A stretch of DNA of 64,000 nt from AP-15 sp963747735 (lineage in GTDB: Bacteria > Pseudomonadota > Alphaproteobacteria > ATCC43930 > CGMCC-115725). This document shows positions 34,000 through 44,403 of the stretch, piece by piece. Under the pieces are notes generated by a model. It searched no databases. It was not told where the DNA came from and was given only the letters and a program-made list of their open reading frames with translations. The number at the start of each line of letters is the position of its first letter. Position 1 is the stretch's first letter. The stretch is taken from the NCBI GenBank assembly GCA_963747735.1, contig CAVVGE010000007.1:672846-736845 (forward strand). Reading direction: 5' to 3'. The position numbers were made by a program, and so were the translations under genes.

Positions 34000-35492
34000 T
34001 CGGCGATCGCCGGCTGCGGCTTGCCGAACACGATCGAGACAAAGCGGAACATCAACAGCGCGGCGAGCCCGAACGGCACGCAGCAGAACATATAGACCGC
34101 GGTTACGGCGTGGCCGACCGCCGCGGGATCGGTGGCGTTGCCCAACCCGGCGGTGTTCGCCACCACCCCGGCGATCGCCGCGCCAAAAGCGGTGCCGATC
34201 GAGCGTACCGAGGCAAGCGCTGAAGCGGTGCTGCGATGCTCGCCGGCCGCCGCACTCTCCATCGCGCGGGCGACGAGGTGCACGTTATAGGTGCCGATGC
34301 CGATCCCCATGAGGAAGGCGCTCACCGTCATCAGCGCGAGCCCCGGCAAGAGGGCCACCGCGGTCAGGCAGGCGAGCCCGGTCGTGGCGATCACCGGCCC
34401 CGATGCGAGCGCCAGCCGCTCCCGCCTCCCCGACCACCCCGAAACGGTAAAGGTCGCGGTGGTCCAGCCCATCGAAATCACGATGCTGAGAAAATTGACC
34501 ACCACCGGCGACACCCGGTGCACGACCTCGAGCAGCAGCGGCAGAAACAGGGTGACCGAGGTCTGGGTCATCCCATGCAATGCCAAAATCCACAACGCCA
34601 GCCCGATCGGCGCGCTGAACGACACGGCGCCGCGCGGAAAGAGGTTGTCGGCGGCGCCGCGGTCGAGGCGAAAGGTCAGGCCGACCAATGCCACCGCCGC
34701 TGCGATCGCGAGGAGTCGTGGCACGATCCCGCTGACCGATCCGCTCGCCGCGACGCACAGCACACCGGCAACCAAGGTCCCGAGCCGCAAAAACGGCATG
34801 CCGGCAAACCGGCCGCGCTCGCCCTCCCGGCTGAGCCGGTCCGGGATCTTCCAATACGCGATCCCGGCAAAGGCCAGCATCAACGGCGCCATCATCCAGA
34901 ACGAGCCGCGCCACCAGTCGATCGCGGCGAACATGCCGCCGACGATCGGCCCGCTCAGATGGCAGGCGGTGAAGGTGCCCTGCGAGATCGCGATGATGCG
35001 GGTGCGCAGCCGCGCCTCGTAAAGGCTGGTGATCAGCGCCATGCCGCTGCCGGAGACGAGCCCGCCGGCCCAGCCTTGCACCCCGCGCGCCGCGATCAGC
35101 GCGCCGATGTCGGGGGCGAGCGCGCAAGCCATTGTGCCGAGCGCAAAGACGCCGGCGCCGAGCGTATAGGCGCGCCGCGCGCCGAGGCGCCCCCACACCA
35201 TCGCGGTCGAGGCGCCGCCGACGATCGAGCCGATCGTGTAGAGCATCGCCGCCCAGGTGTAGAAGCCGGCGCCGCCGATATCGCGCACGATCGTCGGCAT
35301 GATGATCGCGATGACCAGCATCTGCGTCGCGTTCATCGCGATGCCGCCGATCACCAGCGCCGAATAAAGCCCGAGCCCGTTGCCAAAGAGCTCGCTCCAG
35401 GAGCCTTTGGCGATGCCCGAATCGGCCGTTGTCGTAAACCTGCCGCGCATCGGACGGAAATAACCGAAGACGCCCGCCGCAGGATGGCGCAA
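33996..35492 (-). CDS. MFS transporter
   Basis: The 498-residue protein has about 14 hydrophobic segments and an MFS A-type loop (VWGRLGARRAYTLGAGVFAL). The 14-helix layout and the phrase IVRDIGGAGFYTWAAMLYT point to the DHA2-like drug/solute antiporter group. The position between an amidohydrolase and monooxygenases suggests export or import of the compounds they handle. The start may instead be an internal ATG about 14 codons downstream. Confidence 0.85.
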   Translation of the reverse strand: MRHPAAGVFGYFRPMRGRFTTTADSGIAKGSWSELFGNGLGLYSALVIGGIAMNATQMLVIAIIMPTIVRDIGGAGFYTWAAMLYTIGSIVGGASTAMVWGRLGARRAYTLGAGVFALGTMACALAPDIGALIAARGVQGWAGGLVSGSGMALITSLYEARLRTRIIAISQGTFTACHLSGPIVGGMFAAIDWWRGSFWMMAPLMLAFAGIAYWKIPDRLSREGERGRFAGMPFLRLGTLVAGVLCVAASGSVSGIVPRLLAIAAAVALVGLTFRLDRGAADNLFPRGAVSFSAPIGLALWILALHGMTQTSVTLFLPLLLEVVHRVSPVVVNFLSIVISMGWTTATFTVSGWSGRRERLALASGPVIATTGLACLTAVALLPGLALMTVSAFLMGIGIGTYNVHLVARAMESAAAGEHRSTASALASVRSIGTAFGAAIAGVVANTAGLGNATDPAAVGHAVTAVYMFCCVPFGLAALLMFRFVSIVFGKPQPAIAD

Positions 35493-35632
35493 TTTGATGC
35501 ATCAGCCGCGCGCCGTCGTCGCGCACCACGCCGGCTCCAATCCGCCGCGGTTGCCGGCGAGCCGCTGTTGTCGGGCGCGCCGCGATCGGCTTAAGCTTTG
35601 CCCGAGACCCTCGGCCGGCTCAGCGGTGTGTG

Positions 35633-37090
35633 ATGGCAGATCGGAAATTTCGGGTTGTCGTGGCTGGCGCCGGCGTGTCGGGCCTCTTTATGGCCGAGAC
35701 GCTAAAGCGTGCCCGGATCGATTTCACCGTCTACGAGAAAGCCGGCGAGGTCGGCGGCACCTGGCGGGACAATACGTTTCCCGGCCTCTTTGTCGATGTG
35801 CTGTCGCGGCAATACGAATTTCCGTTTCAGCCGAATTACGGCTGGTCGCGCAAATATGCGCCGGCCGCCGAGATTTGGGACTATGTCAAAAAGGTCGCGC
35901 GCGACCGCGGCCTGACGCGGTTCATCCGGTTCAACGAAGAGGTCGTCGCCGCGCGGTTTGTCGGAGGCCGCTGGCAGATCGAGACCGCCGGCGGCGGCAC
36001 CGATGTCGCGGACGTCTTTATTTGCGCCACCGGCTTTTTGCACCAGCCGCTCGATCCGGAGATTGCCGGGCGCGACCGCTTTGCCGGGCCGTCTTTTCAC
36101 TCCGCGCGCTGGGACCACAGCGTGCCGTATGAAGGCAAGCGCTGGGGCGTCATCGGCAGCGGCGCCAGCGGCGTGCAGATCACCGAGGCGCTGGCCTGGG
36201 CCGGGTGCGAGGTGACCCAGTTCATCCGCCGCGCGCAATGGGTGCATATCCGCGAAAACCCGCGCTCGACCTGGCGCGAGCGGCTGATGCTCCGGCTGCC
36301 CTTTGCCTACCGGCGCGAGCAGCGCCGGCTGTGGCAATTCATCAATGAATTCGACCGCTGGCGTCTCGAGCCCGGGCCGCAGCGCGCGGCGATGGAGCGC
36401 GAATATGCGTCCTATCTCGACTGCATCGAGGACCCCGAGCTCAAACGCAAGCTGACGCCCGATTATAATCTCGGCTGCACGCGCATCCCCAAATCGGACA
36501 AGAACTATTACATGGCGGTGCAGCTTCCGAACGCTCACATCGTCAAGGGGCGGATCGACCGCATCGTGCCGGACGGCGTCGTCATGGCCGATGGCACCGA
36601 GGTGGCGCTCGACGTGCTCGTCTACGCCACGGGCTTTGATGCGCACGCCTATATGCGGCCGATGCAGGTGACGGGCCCCGACGGCACGACGATCGACGAA
36701 GCCTGGAAGGACGGGATTTATTCCTATGGCGGCATCGCCGTGCCGGGCTTCCCCAACCTCTTCATGCTCTACGGGCCGTTCGCCCCGGTCAACAACGTGC
36801 CGGTGCCGCTGGGCCTCGACCAGGAGATCGCGTGCATCATGCGGCTCCTCGCAGAGGCTCGGGCGCGCCGCGCCGCGGTGACGCCGACCGTCGAGGCGAC
36901 CGAAAAGTTCCTCGCCCGCCTGCGCCGCGCTTTTCCCGCCACGGTCTGGGTCGGCGGCTGCCAGAACTGGTACACCGGCGACCAGGCGACACCCGTCCTG
37001 TGGCCATTGCCGCAGAGCGAGCACAAGGCTTTTCTCGCCGCCGCACCGCTGGACGATTTCCGGTTCATCCCGACCGGGCAGGGCGACTGA
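35633..37090 (+). CDS. flavin monooxygenase, Baeyer-Villiger type
   Basis: The 485-residue FAD/NADPH protein has the FAD-binding GAGVSG (12-17), the Baeyer-Villiger fingerprint FAGPSFHSARWD (FxGxxxHxxxWD) and a second nucleotide-binding GSGASG. Such enzymes insert oxygen next to a ketone to make an ester or lactone. The hydrolases nearby could open those products. The luciferase-like monooxygenase gene starts 17 bp downstream, so they are likely co-transcribed. Confidence 0.9.
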   Translation: MADRKFRVVVAGAGVSGLFMAETLKRARIDFTVYEKAGEVGGTWRDNTFPGLFVDVLSRQYEFPFQPNYGWSRKYAPAAEIWDYVKKVARDRGLTRFIRFNEEVVAARFVGGRWQIETAGGGTDVADVFICATGFLHQPLDPEIAGRDRFAGPSFHSARWDHSVPYEGKRWGVIGSGASGVQITEALAWAGCEVTQFIRRAQWVHIRENPRSTWRERLMLRLPFAYRREQRRLWQFINEFDRWRLEPGPQRAAMEREYASYLDCIEDPELKRKLTPDYNLGCTRIPKSDKNYYMAVQLPNAHIVKGRIDRIVPDGVVMADGTEVALDVLVYATGFDAHAYMRPMQVTGPDGTTIDEAWKDGIYSYGGIAVPGFPNLFMLYGPFAPVNNVPVPLGLDQEIACIMRLLAEARARRAAVTPTVEATEKFLARLRRAFPATVWVGGCQNWYTGDQATPVLWPLPQSEHKAFLAAAPLDDFRFIPTGQGD

Positions 37091-37107
37091 CCGCGCGGTT
37101 GCGCCAA

Positions 37108-38481
37108 ATGACCAAAGAAATCCGCCTCAATGCCTTCGACATGAATTGCGTCGGCCACATCCAGCACGGGATGTGGACCCATCCGCGCGACCGCTCGCTC
37201 GACTACAACACGCTCGAATATTGGCAGGACCTGGCGCGGCTCGCCGAGCGCGGCAAGCTCGACGGCATCTTTCTCGCCGACATCGTCGGGGTTTACGACG
37301 TCTACCAGGGCGGGCCGGGGCCGTCGATCGCCAATGCCGTGCAGGTCCCGGTCAACGACCCGATGATGGTCGTGCCGGCAATGGCCGCTGCGACGACGCA
37401 TATCGGGTTTGGCGTCACCGCCAATTTGACCTACGAGCCGCCCTATCTGTTTGCGCGGCGGCTGTCGACCTTGGACCACCTGACGCGCGGCCGGGTGGGC
37501 TGGAATATCGTAACCGGCTATCTCGACAGCGCCGCACGCGCCATGGGGTCGGCGGTCCAGCCCGACCATGATGGGCGCTACGAGGTCGCCGACGAGTATA
37601 TGGCCGTCGTCTACCAGCTATGGGAGGGAAGCTGGGAAGAAGGTGCGGTGTTGCGCGACAAGGCGGGCGGCATCTTTGCCGACCCGGCCAAAATCCACCG
37701 CGTCAAGCATTCGGGCCGCAATTATCAGGTGGACGCGATCCACCTCGCCGAGCCGTCGCCGCAGCGCACCCCGGTGCTCTATCAGGCCGGCGCCTCGGAC
37801 CGCGGCCGCGAATTTGCCGCGACGCATGCGGAATGCATCTTTATCAACGGGCCGGATCGAAAGATCACCCGCGGCATCGTCGCCGACATTCGCGCGCGCG
37901 CCGCAGCGCATGGCCGCAGCCCGCGCGACGTCCTGGTGTTTCTCGGCCGCGCTGTGGTCACCGCCCGCACCGGTGCCGAAGCGCAAGAAAAGTATCAGGA
38001 ATATCATCGGTATGCCAGCATCGAAGGGGCGCTGGCGCATTTCTCCAGCTCGACCGGCATCGACTTGTCGCGCTACGGCATGGACGAGCCGATCCGCCAC
38101 GAGAAAAACGACGCGATGAACTCGGCGGTCGAGGCGATCACCCGGCTGAGCGCCGAGCCCTGGACGTTGCGGCGGATCATCGGCCAGATGGGGCTCGGCA
38201 GCCGCACCCCGCCGATCGTCGGCTCGGCCGAGGAAGTGGCCGACGAGCTGATCGACTGGGTCGAGGACACCGATATCGACGGGTTCAATCTGAGCCGCAT
38301 CGTCACACCCGAAAGCCTCGAGGATTTTGTCGATCTGGTCGTCCCGATCCTGCAGGAGCGCGGCGTCTACAAGCGCGACTATCGGCCGGGCACCTTGCGC
38401 GAAAAGCTGTCGGGGCGGGCGCGGCTGCCGGCCGCGCACCCGGCCGCGGCCTATCGGCGGCCCCTCCCCGGCTGCGGTTGA
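37108..38481 (+). CDS. LLM class monooxygenase, NtaA/SnaA/DszA-like
   Basis: The 457-residue luciferase-like protein belongs to the long NtaA/DszA subgroup, which uses FMNH2 from a separate reductase. Markers are MTKEIRLNAFDMNCVGHIQH, then HPRDRS and YNTLEYWQDLARLAERGKLD, and RGRVGWNIVTGYLDSAARAM. It follows the Baeyer-Villiger enzyme by 17 bp. The C-terminal 25 residues are proline/alanine-rich and probably non-conserved. Confidence 0.9.
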   Translation: MTKEIRLNAFDMNCVGHIQHGMWTHPRDRSLDYNTLEYWQDLARLAERGKLDGIFLADIVGVYDVYQGGPGPSIANAVQVPVNDPMMVVPAMAAATTHIGFGVTANLTYEPPYLFARRLSTLDHLTRGRVGWNIVTGYLDSAARAMGSAVQPDHDGRYEVADEYMAVVYQLWEGSWEEGAVLRDKAGGIFADPAKIHRVKHSGRNYQVDAIHLAEPSPQRTPVLYQAGASDRGREFAATHAECIFINGPDRKITRGIVADIRARAAAHGRSPRDVLVFLGRAVVTARTGAEAQEKYQEYHRYASIEGALAHFSSSTGIDLSRYGMDEPIRHEKNDAMNSAVEAITRLSAEPWTLRRIIGQMGLGSRTPPIVGSAEEVADELIDWVEDTDIDGFNLSRIVTPESLEDFVDLVVPILQERGVYKRDYRPGTLREKLSGRARLPAAHPAAAYRRPLPGCG

Positions 38482-38608
38482 CCCGGTCTTCGGCATCCCG
38501 CCGACGCGAGGGCGCGCATTCCCATTCTGCATGGCGTTCGCGCTCGCGCGGTTTGCGCAGCGGGGTTAGCATGCCCGCACCGTCCGATCGCAGCCGGAGG
38601 GACTGCCG

Positions 38609-40255
38609 ATGAGCCGCGCCCAAAATTTTGCCGACCCCGACGGCCAGATCCGCGAGCACCCCGGCCTCTTCGATGCGGTCGTCATCGGCGCCGGGGTTTC
38701 CGGGCTTTACACGCTCCATAAGCTGCGCGAGCTCGGGCTCAAGGTGCGCGTCTTCGAGACCGGCAGCGGTGTCGGCGGCACCTGGTACTGGAACCGCTAT
38801 CCCGGCGCCCGCTTCGATTCGGAGAGCTACACTTACGGCTATTCCTTTTCGCCGGAATTGCTCGCGGAATGGGATTGGGCCGAGCGCTTTGCACCGCAGC
38901 CCGAGACCGAGCGCTATTTGAACCACGTCGCCGACAAGCTCGACCTGCGCCGCGACATCGACTTCAACAGCCGCGTCGCCGCCGCGCATTATTGCGAGGA
39001 AACGCGCCGCTGGGACGTCGCGCTGGAAGACGGGAGGCGCTGCCGCACCCGTTTCCTCGTCACCGCAGTCGGCGTGCTCTCGGCCCCGACGATGCCGCAG
39101 ATCCCCGGTGTCGATACCTTCAAAGGCCAGTCCTGCCATACCCATTACTGGCCGAAGGAAGGGGTCGCGTTCGAGGGCAAGCGCGTCGCCGTGATCGGCA
39201 CCGGCGCCAGCGCCGTGCAATTGATCCCGCAAGTCGCCAAGACCGCGCTTGATCTGAGTGTGTTCCAGCGCACGCCCAACTGGTGCGCGCCGTTGCACAA
39301 CGACCGGATCGGCGCGGAGGAGATGCGGGATATCCGCTCCCGCTATCCCGAGATTTTTGCGCGCTGCAACGATACCCCCGGCTGCTTTATCCACGCGCCC
39401 GACCCGCGCGCCACCTACGAGGCGACGCCCGAGGAGCGCGAGGCTTTCTGGGAAAAGCTCTATGGCGAGCCGGGCTTCGGCATCTGGCAGGGCAATTTCC
39501 GCGACATCCTGACCGACCGCACAGCCAATGCGCTGGTTTCGGATTTTATCGCGCGCAAGATCCGCGAGCGGGTGCACGATCCCAGGGTCGCCGAGAAGCT
39601 GATCCCAAAAAACCACGGCTTCGGCACCCGCCGCGTGCCGCTCGAAACCCGCTATTACGAGGTCTACAACCAGCCCAATGTCAGGCTCGTCGATATCAAC
39701 GAGACGCCGATCGAGCGCATTACGCCCTCCGGCATCGAGACCAGCGCGGCCGAATACGAATTCGACATCATCGTCTATGCCACGGGCTTTGACGCGATCA
39801 CCGGCAGCCTCGACCGCATCGACATTCGCGGCACGGGCGGCGAACGGCTCAAGGACAAATGGCGGGACGGGCCGCAGACCTTTCTCGGCATCCTCGTCGA
39901 AAGCTTTCCAAACCTGTTGATGGTGATGGGTCCGCATGCCGGGCTCGGCAATTTCCCGCGCGCCGCCGAATACAGCGTCGAATGGGTGACGGGCCTCGTC
40001 CGGTTCGCGCACGACCGCGGCCTGACCCGGATCGAGGCCACTCCGGCCGGCGTCGCCGATTGGACCGCGCAGGTCATCGAGGCCGGCGAAGGGCTCCTGA
40101 TGAACGAAATCAACTCGTGGATGACCGGCGTCAACCGCAACGTCGCCGGCAAGCAAACCCGCAAGATCATGCGCTACAGCGCCGGCCACCCCGCCTTCCG
40201 CGCCCATTGCGACGCCGTCGCCGCCGAAGGCTACCGCCAGCTGGCGCTGGGTTAG
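38609..40255 (+). CDS. Baeyer-Villiger monooxygenase (cyclohexanone/phenylacetone type)
   Basis: The 548-residue protein has FAD-binding GAGVSG (28-33), the full fingerprint FKGQSCHTHYWP and NADPH-binding GTGASA. The N-terminal block GVGGTWYWNRYPGARFDSES is a hallmark of type I enzymes acting on cyclic or aromatic ketones. A ribosome-binding site (CGGAGGGA) precedes the ATG. It is the second such enzyme within 5 kb, and the two are clearly diverged, so they probably have different substrates. Confidence 0.93.
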   Translation: MSRAQNFADPDGQIREHPGLFDAVVIGAGVSGLYTLHKLRELGLKVRVFETGSGVGGTWYWNRYPGARFDSESYTYGYSFSPELLAEWDWAERFAPQPETERYLNHVADKLDLRRDIDFNSRVAAAHYCEETRRWDVALEDGRRCRTRFLVTAVGVLSAPTMPQIPGVDTFKGQSCHTHYWPKEGVAFEGKRVAVIGTGASAVQLIPQVAKTALDLSVFQRTPNWCAPLHNDRIGAEEMRDIRSRYPEIFARCNDTPGCFIHAPDPRATYEATPEEREAFWEKLYGEPGFGIWQGNFRDILTDRTANALVSDFIARKIRERVHDPRVAEKLIPKNHGFGTRRVPLETRYYEVYNQPNVRLVDINETPIERITPSGIETSAAEYEFDIIVYATGFDAITGSLDRIDIRGTGGERLKDKWRDGPQTFLGILVESFPNLLMVMGPHAGLGNFPRAAEYSVEWVTGLVRFAHDRGLTRIEATPAGVADWTAQVIEAGEGLLMNEINSWMTGVNRNVAGKQTRKIMRYSAGHPAFRAHCDAVAAEGYRQLALG

Positions 40256-40293
40256 CCGCGAACCTCGGGTGAGGCAGCGACAATCGCCGATCC

Positions 40294-41496
40294 TCAGTGC
40301 CGCGCGCGCCCTACCCCCAATTGCAACAAATCCTCGCCAATGATGAGCTGTCCGGCGAAGTCTCGCTGTGCCGGGGCGAGCTCCTCGGCTCGGGCGTTGC
40401 CGGGCACGATGTGATTTAGAACGAGCGTGGATACCCCAGCCAACTCGGCGATCTTGCCGACCTGCTCGACCGGGGTGTGCGCCCGCAGCAGGTGTGCTCT
40501 CAGCGCCTCCTGCGCCGGGTTGCGGGGCGGTGGCAGAATGCGGTCGATCCACGCCGATACGATGACTTCATGAACGAGGATATCGGCGCCTTTCGCCAGC
40601 CTTACGAGATTTTGGCTCGGCGCCGTATCGCCCGAAAAGACGACCGCACCCGCATCGGTGTCGAAGCGGTACGCAAATGCCGGCCAGATCGGAGCATGGT
40701 AGACGAGTGTCGCCAATACCCGCACCCGGTCGTCCTCGTAAATCTTGAACGGCTGCATCTCCGGTTCCGGCGTCTCGTTCGGCGATTTGAACCCGGCGAT
40801 TTCGGGCAGCTTGATGTCCTGGACCACGACCAATTTCCGGATGTCTTTCTTCCCACTGTCGCGCATCCGGTCGTTTATGTCGGTGGCGAAGGCTTGATAG
40901 AGATAGCCCGTCATGTCCTCCGTTCCGGGTGTTGGATTGCCCGGGTTCACCACCGGGGGCTCTACCGGCTGCCGCCCCGGCGGCGTGTAGACCGGCTCCA
41001 TCTCGCCGCGGCGCCCCGGCCCGAGCACCCGCAGCGGAGACGCCGCCAATTCGATGCCCGCATACCAGCCATACAGCAATATATTGGGGTAATCGATGAC
41101 GTGGTCGGAATGCAGATGGGTCAGAAAGACCGCCCGCAGGGTCTTCATTGTCGCGCTTCGATCCAGCGGGTTCAGTGCTTCCTGAAGCCGCTTGCCGACA
41201 CCGTCCCCGCAGTCGACGAGATAGACCGCATCGCCCACGACAAGAGCAGACGAAGTGCTCCGCCGATTGGTATTGGGCCAGTAAGTCGGGCCGCCTGCGG
41301 TGCCGAGAAGCAGCAGACGCGTGCCGAACGGCGCCGCCGCGGATTTTGCCTGCGCGATCCTCGCCTGTCGCTGCGCGGTGTCGGCAGCCGAGGCCGGCTT
41401 CCCCAAAACCGCGGCGAGAACGCCGGCGCCGGCACCGCCCAGCAGGCGCCGCCGCGCGATTGCCTGATCGATCGCCCGTCCAATCAGCTCGCACAT
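40294..41496 (-). CDS. secreted MBL-fold metallo-hydrolase
   Basis: The 400-residue protein starts with a Tat-like signal (IARRRLLGGAGAGVLAAVLG, cleavage near ASAA) and has the zinc motif THLHSDH. Further ligands are in FSGDTAPS and LVLNHIVPG. The overall form is that of periplasmic ribonuclease Z/arylsulfatase-like members. A lactonase or ester hydrolase role would fit beside Baeyer-Villiger enzymes, but this is inference. Confidence 0.88.
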   Translation of the reverse strand: MCELIGRAIDQAIARRRLLGGAGAGVLAAVLGKPASAADTAQRQARIAQAKSAAAPFGTRLLLLGTAGGPTYWPNTNRRSTSSALVVGDAVYLVDCGDGVGKRLQEALNPLDRSATMKTLRAVFLTHLHSDHVIDYPNILLYGWYAGIELAASPLRVLGPGRRGEMEPVYTPPGRQPVEPPVVNPGNPTPGTEDMTGYLYQAFATDINDRMRDSGKKDIRKLVVVQDIKLPEIAGFKSPNETPEPEMQPFKIYEDDRVRVLATLVYHAPIWPAFAYRFDTDAGAVVFSGDTAPSQNLVRLAKGADILVHEVIVSAWIDRILPPPRNPAQEALRAHLLRAHTPVEQVGKIAELAGVSTLVLNHIVPGNARAEELAPAQRDFAGQLIIGEDLLQLGVGRARH

Positions 41497-41576
41497 CGCT
41501 CAACCAAATGGTGATAAAAACGCGCCGGGTGAAGCGTAAAGCTTAAACAGGGGACAAGATACGCCGCGCAGCTTCG

Positions 41577-41609
41577 CCCCTCTCCGCCCCAGGGGCGGAG
41601 AGGGAGAGG
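41577..41609 (+). repeat. C-rich/G-rich palindromic intergenic repeat, copy 2
   Basis: CTCTCCGCCCC and GGGGCGGAGAG are perfect 11-bp arms around a single A (41580-41602), with a further purine run after it. It lies between two minus-strand genes and has no T-run, so it is a repeat rather than a terminator. Confidence 0.75.
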
Positions 41610-41680
41610 TTGTCTCGTTTGCACCCCTGGGAAGACCCAGCGATACCAGCGTAGGATGACCAGAGAAAGTCAGCGACAGC

Positions 41681-42802
41681 CTAGTTGAGATTGTAGATCC
41701 GAACGGCATTGCCGCCAGCGATCTTGACCTTTTCCTCTTCAGTGCAGTCCCTCAGAACCTCCTCGATGATTTGGTGGCTCCTGGGGAAGGTGGATTCGAC
41801 ATGGGGATAATCCGAGCCCCAGAGGAGATTGTCCACGCCGATAATGTGGCGATCGCGTATCCCCATGGCATCTTCCTGGAAGCCGGCAAATACATTGCGG
41901 TGGAAATAATCGCTCGGCAGCATGGCCTCTTTGAACCGATAGCGCTCCTGCTGGACCCGTTGGGTGTAGGTGTAGTCGATGCGGTCCAGGAAGTGGGGTA
42001 TCCAGGACAGCTCGTGCTCCACGGTGCCCACCTTGAGCTTTGGATGCCGCTCAAAGACGCCGCTGAAGATCATGTCGGCAAGCGACATCCGCACCCAGTG
42101 GTCGGCGTTGGCCAGGAAGGAGTTGCGGACGCGGTTGCGGTCCTCGAGCCCAAAATCCTGGCCCGGGCCCGGCCGGTTGGTCGCAATGTGCATGCCAAGG
42201 GGAATATCCAGATCCTCGGCCGCCGCCCACAGCGGCTCATACATCGGATTATCGTACCCCTTCCCCTCCGGGGGATAGACGGTGACCATGCCGCCCGCCA
42301 GCCCCATCCCGGCACAGCGCTCCAGCTCTTTGACACCCTCCTGCACATCGTCCACGTTGATCATGCCGATGCCTTTGAGGCGCTTTGGCTCCCCGGTGCA
42401 GAACTCGGCGAGCCAGTTGTTGTATCCTCTGAAAATCTCCGACAGCAGCGCAGTGTCCGGCACGCTGTACAGCAGCAGACCAACCGTGGGATAGACAATG
42501 CTTACATCCACCCCGTCGGCATCCATGTCCTTGAGGTGCTCCTCGGGGACATAGCCCCCGCGGCGGACTTTATCAAAGGTCATGGTGCGGACCATCTTTT
42601 CCGGTTCTTCGAACCGCATGCCCGTCTGTGCCCCGGGGCTCAGCCCGATCGTCCGGTGGCCGTCGCAATACCACCAATCGCCATCATACTCGCGGACAAG
42701 TTGCGGGATCCGGTCCTTGAACGCCGGCTTGGCTCTGCTCGTCCACAGGTCCGGCGGCTCAAACACGTGATTGTCCGAGGATATTACCCGGTAATTTGCC
42801 AT
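41681..42802 (-). CDS. amidohydrolase family 2 hydrolase
   Basis: The 373-residue protein begins MANYRVISSDNHVFEPPDLW and has the metal-site segments VDVSIVYPTVG, PLGMHIATNR and LLWGSDYPHVEST, as in ACMSD-like amidohydrolases. The first histidine motif is reduced to SSDNHV, the form usual for this subgroup. The start at 42802 has GAGGAGGAG just upstream; a longer frame to 42952 is not conserved. It probably hydrolyses or decarboxylates a ring-cleavage or lactone intermediate. Confidence 0.9.
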   Translation of the reverse strand: MANYRVISSDNHVFEPPDLWTSRAKPAFKDRIPQLVREYDGDWWYCDGHRTIGLSPGAQTGMRFEEPEKMVRTMTFDKVRRGGYVPEEHLKDMDADGVDVSIVYPTVGLLLYSVPDTALLSEIFRGYNNWLAEFCTGEPKRLKGIGMINVDDVQEGVKELERCAGMGLAGGMVTVYPPEGKGYDNPMYEPLWAAAEDLDIPLGMHIATNRPGPGQDFGLEDRNRVRNSFLANADHWVRMSLADMIFSGVFERHPKLKVGTVEHELSWIPHFLDRIDYTYTQRVQQERYRFKEAMLPSDYFHRNVFAGFQEDAMGIRDRHIIGVDNLLWGSDYPHVESTFPRSHQIIEEVLRDCTEEEKVKIAGGNAVRIYNLN

Positions 42803-42941
42803 GATTTGACGCTCCTCCTCAGCGGTGAGCGCTTGGGCGGTCCGACCGTCTTCACGACGCTCACCAGCCCCACTATACCGCATACCTGACCGTCGCCCAC
42901 ATGGACGGAAAGGAGGACGCAGAGGGAGAGAGGCGGCGATG

Positions 42942-44310
42942 TCAGCCGGCAAAGGGGGTGATCAAGGCGCGGGCATCGGGCAATGTTTCCAATCGGCCGA
43001 TCGTCGCCAATGCCGCTTCGACGCTGGCTTCCGAGAGAGGCTTTACGGCATTGCGGGCGCAGTCGCGGAATTTGGCCTCGAGCTGAGCCGTGGCGAGCGG
43101 CTTTTGCGATGAGCCGATCGGGGCGGTGGTTTCGAGTGTCACCGCGCGGCCGTCGGTCGTTTGCACGGTGATGGCGACCGATCCCTTCGGGCGGCCGTCG
43201 CGCGCGACACCGGCGATCCGGTCCGAGAGCGCCAGGACCGCGGCGTCGCCGAGACCGCCCACTTCCGCGATCCCGACCCTGCCGTGCGCCAAAGCGGTCG
43301 CGATCAGAAAGGGCTGGGCGAATTGCGCTTCCACGATTTGGGTCGGGCGGCGCTTTGCCGGCCCGCGGCCGAACTGGTCGTCATGACCGGAGGAGTCGGC
43401 CTCGACCGTCACCGATGCGATATCGTCTGGCCCTTCGATGTCGAGCCGGGCGCGGGCCGCGAGGGCGGCGTCGATCGCCGCATGCAAGGGCCGGCCGCAG
43501 GGATAGGGCTTGTAGCTCAGCCCCTCGCCGCGGAACGCCGTGCCGAGGCCGTCGAGCAATGCCGCGGCGTCGTGCCCGTTTGGCTGGTAGAGCTCGAAAA
43601 ATCCGAAAGCGGCCGTTAAAGATATCGCGCGCCCCGGTAAACCCGGTCTGCGCCAGGACCGCCGAGAAGACGCCGGCGCTCGCCGCCTGGCCGGCCTGCA
43701 GGCGCTTGGTCAGCGCCCCGTCGAGAATGCATTGGCGATTGCCGGCGGCGTGGCTGTAGGCGATGCCAAAAGCCGCGAGCATCTGTTCCGGATCGAGGCC
43801 GATGAGCTTCCCCGCAGCCGCGGTCGCGCCAAAGACACCCATCGCCGCGGTGCGGTGCCAGCCGCGGTCGAGCGGGCTCGCGAGTGCCACGCGGCACGAT
43901 ATATCGAGGCCCAGCGCCACCGCCAGCAGCACGTCCCGCCCGCTGACGCGGTCGAGGCTGTCGCATGCCGCCAGCACCGCGCCCAGCACCGAGACGCCGG
44001 GATGGATCGAGCCGCCGGTATCGAGCGTGTCGTCGAAATCGAGCGCATGGCCCATGCCGGCGTTAACGAGCGCCGCCTGCGGCGCCGGCAGCCGGGCGCC
44101 GCGCAGCAGCACGCGGCTTTCCGCGAGCCCGCCCCAGCGCAACACCACCCCGAAGAGCTCGTCGATCCCCGGCGCGCCGCTGCCGCCGAGCATGCAGCCA
44201 AAGGTGTCGAGAATGTCGCGGCGGGCGGAAAGGGCGGCGCTCGCGGGCAGATCGGCGTAGCCGGTGCGGCAGACGTGCCGGGCGAGCGCCCAGGCCGGAT
44301 CGTCGGTCAT
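42942..44310 (-). pseudogene. MmgE/PrpD family protein, frameshifted
   Basis: The gene resembles 2-methylcitrate dehydratase (PrpD) and relatives: RRDILDTFGCMLGGSGAPGI, then MGHALDFDDTLDTGGSIHPG and the C-terminal YKPYPCGRPLHAAIDAAL. It would be about 456 residues. An extra T at about 43607, in CGCTTTCGG where CGCTTCGG restores the frame, breaks it after DIFNGRF, and the product would end in a nonsense tail. Both halves are otherwise well conserved, so the lesion is recent or a sequence error. Two adjacent ATGs (44310 and 44313) are possible starts. Confidence 0.85.
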
Positions 44311-44403
44311 CATTCCCTCGCGCCGGTTCCGATGTTCCGATATTAACCGGTGGCGCAGCCCGAGCCATGCGGCGCGATCGGTGGCCGAGGGAGGACAAAA
44401 TTC

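Noticed and set aside
38303..40552. A 749-codon open frame opposite the second Baeyer-Villiger gene
   Set aside because: It overlaps completely with well-supported genes on the other strand and shows no recognisable motifs.
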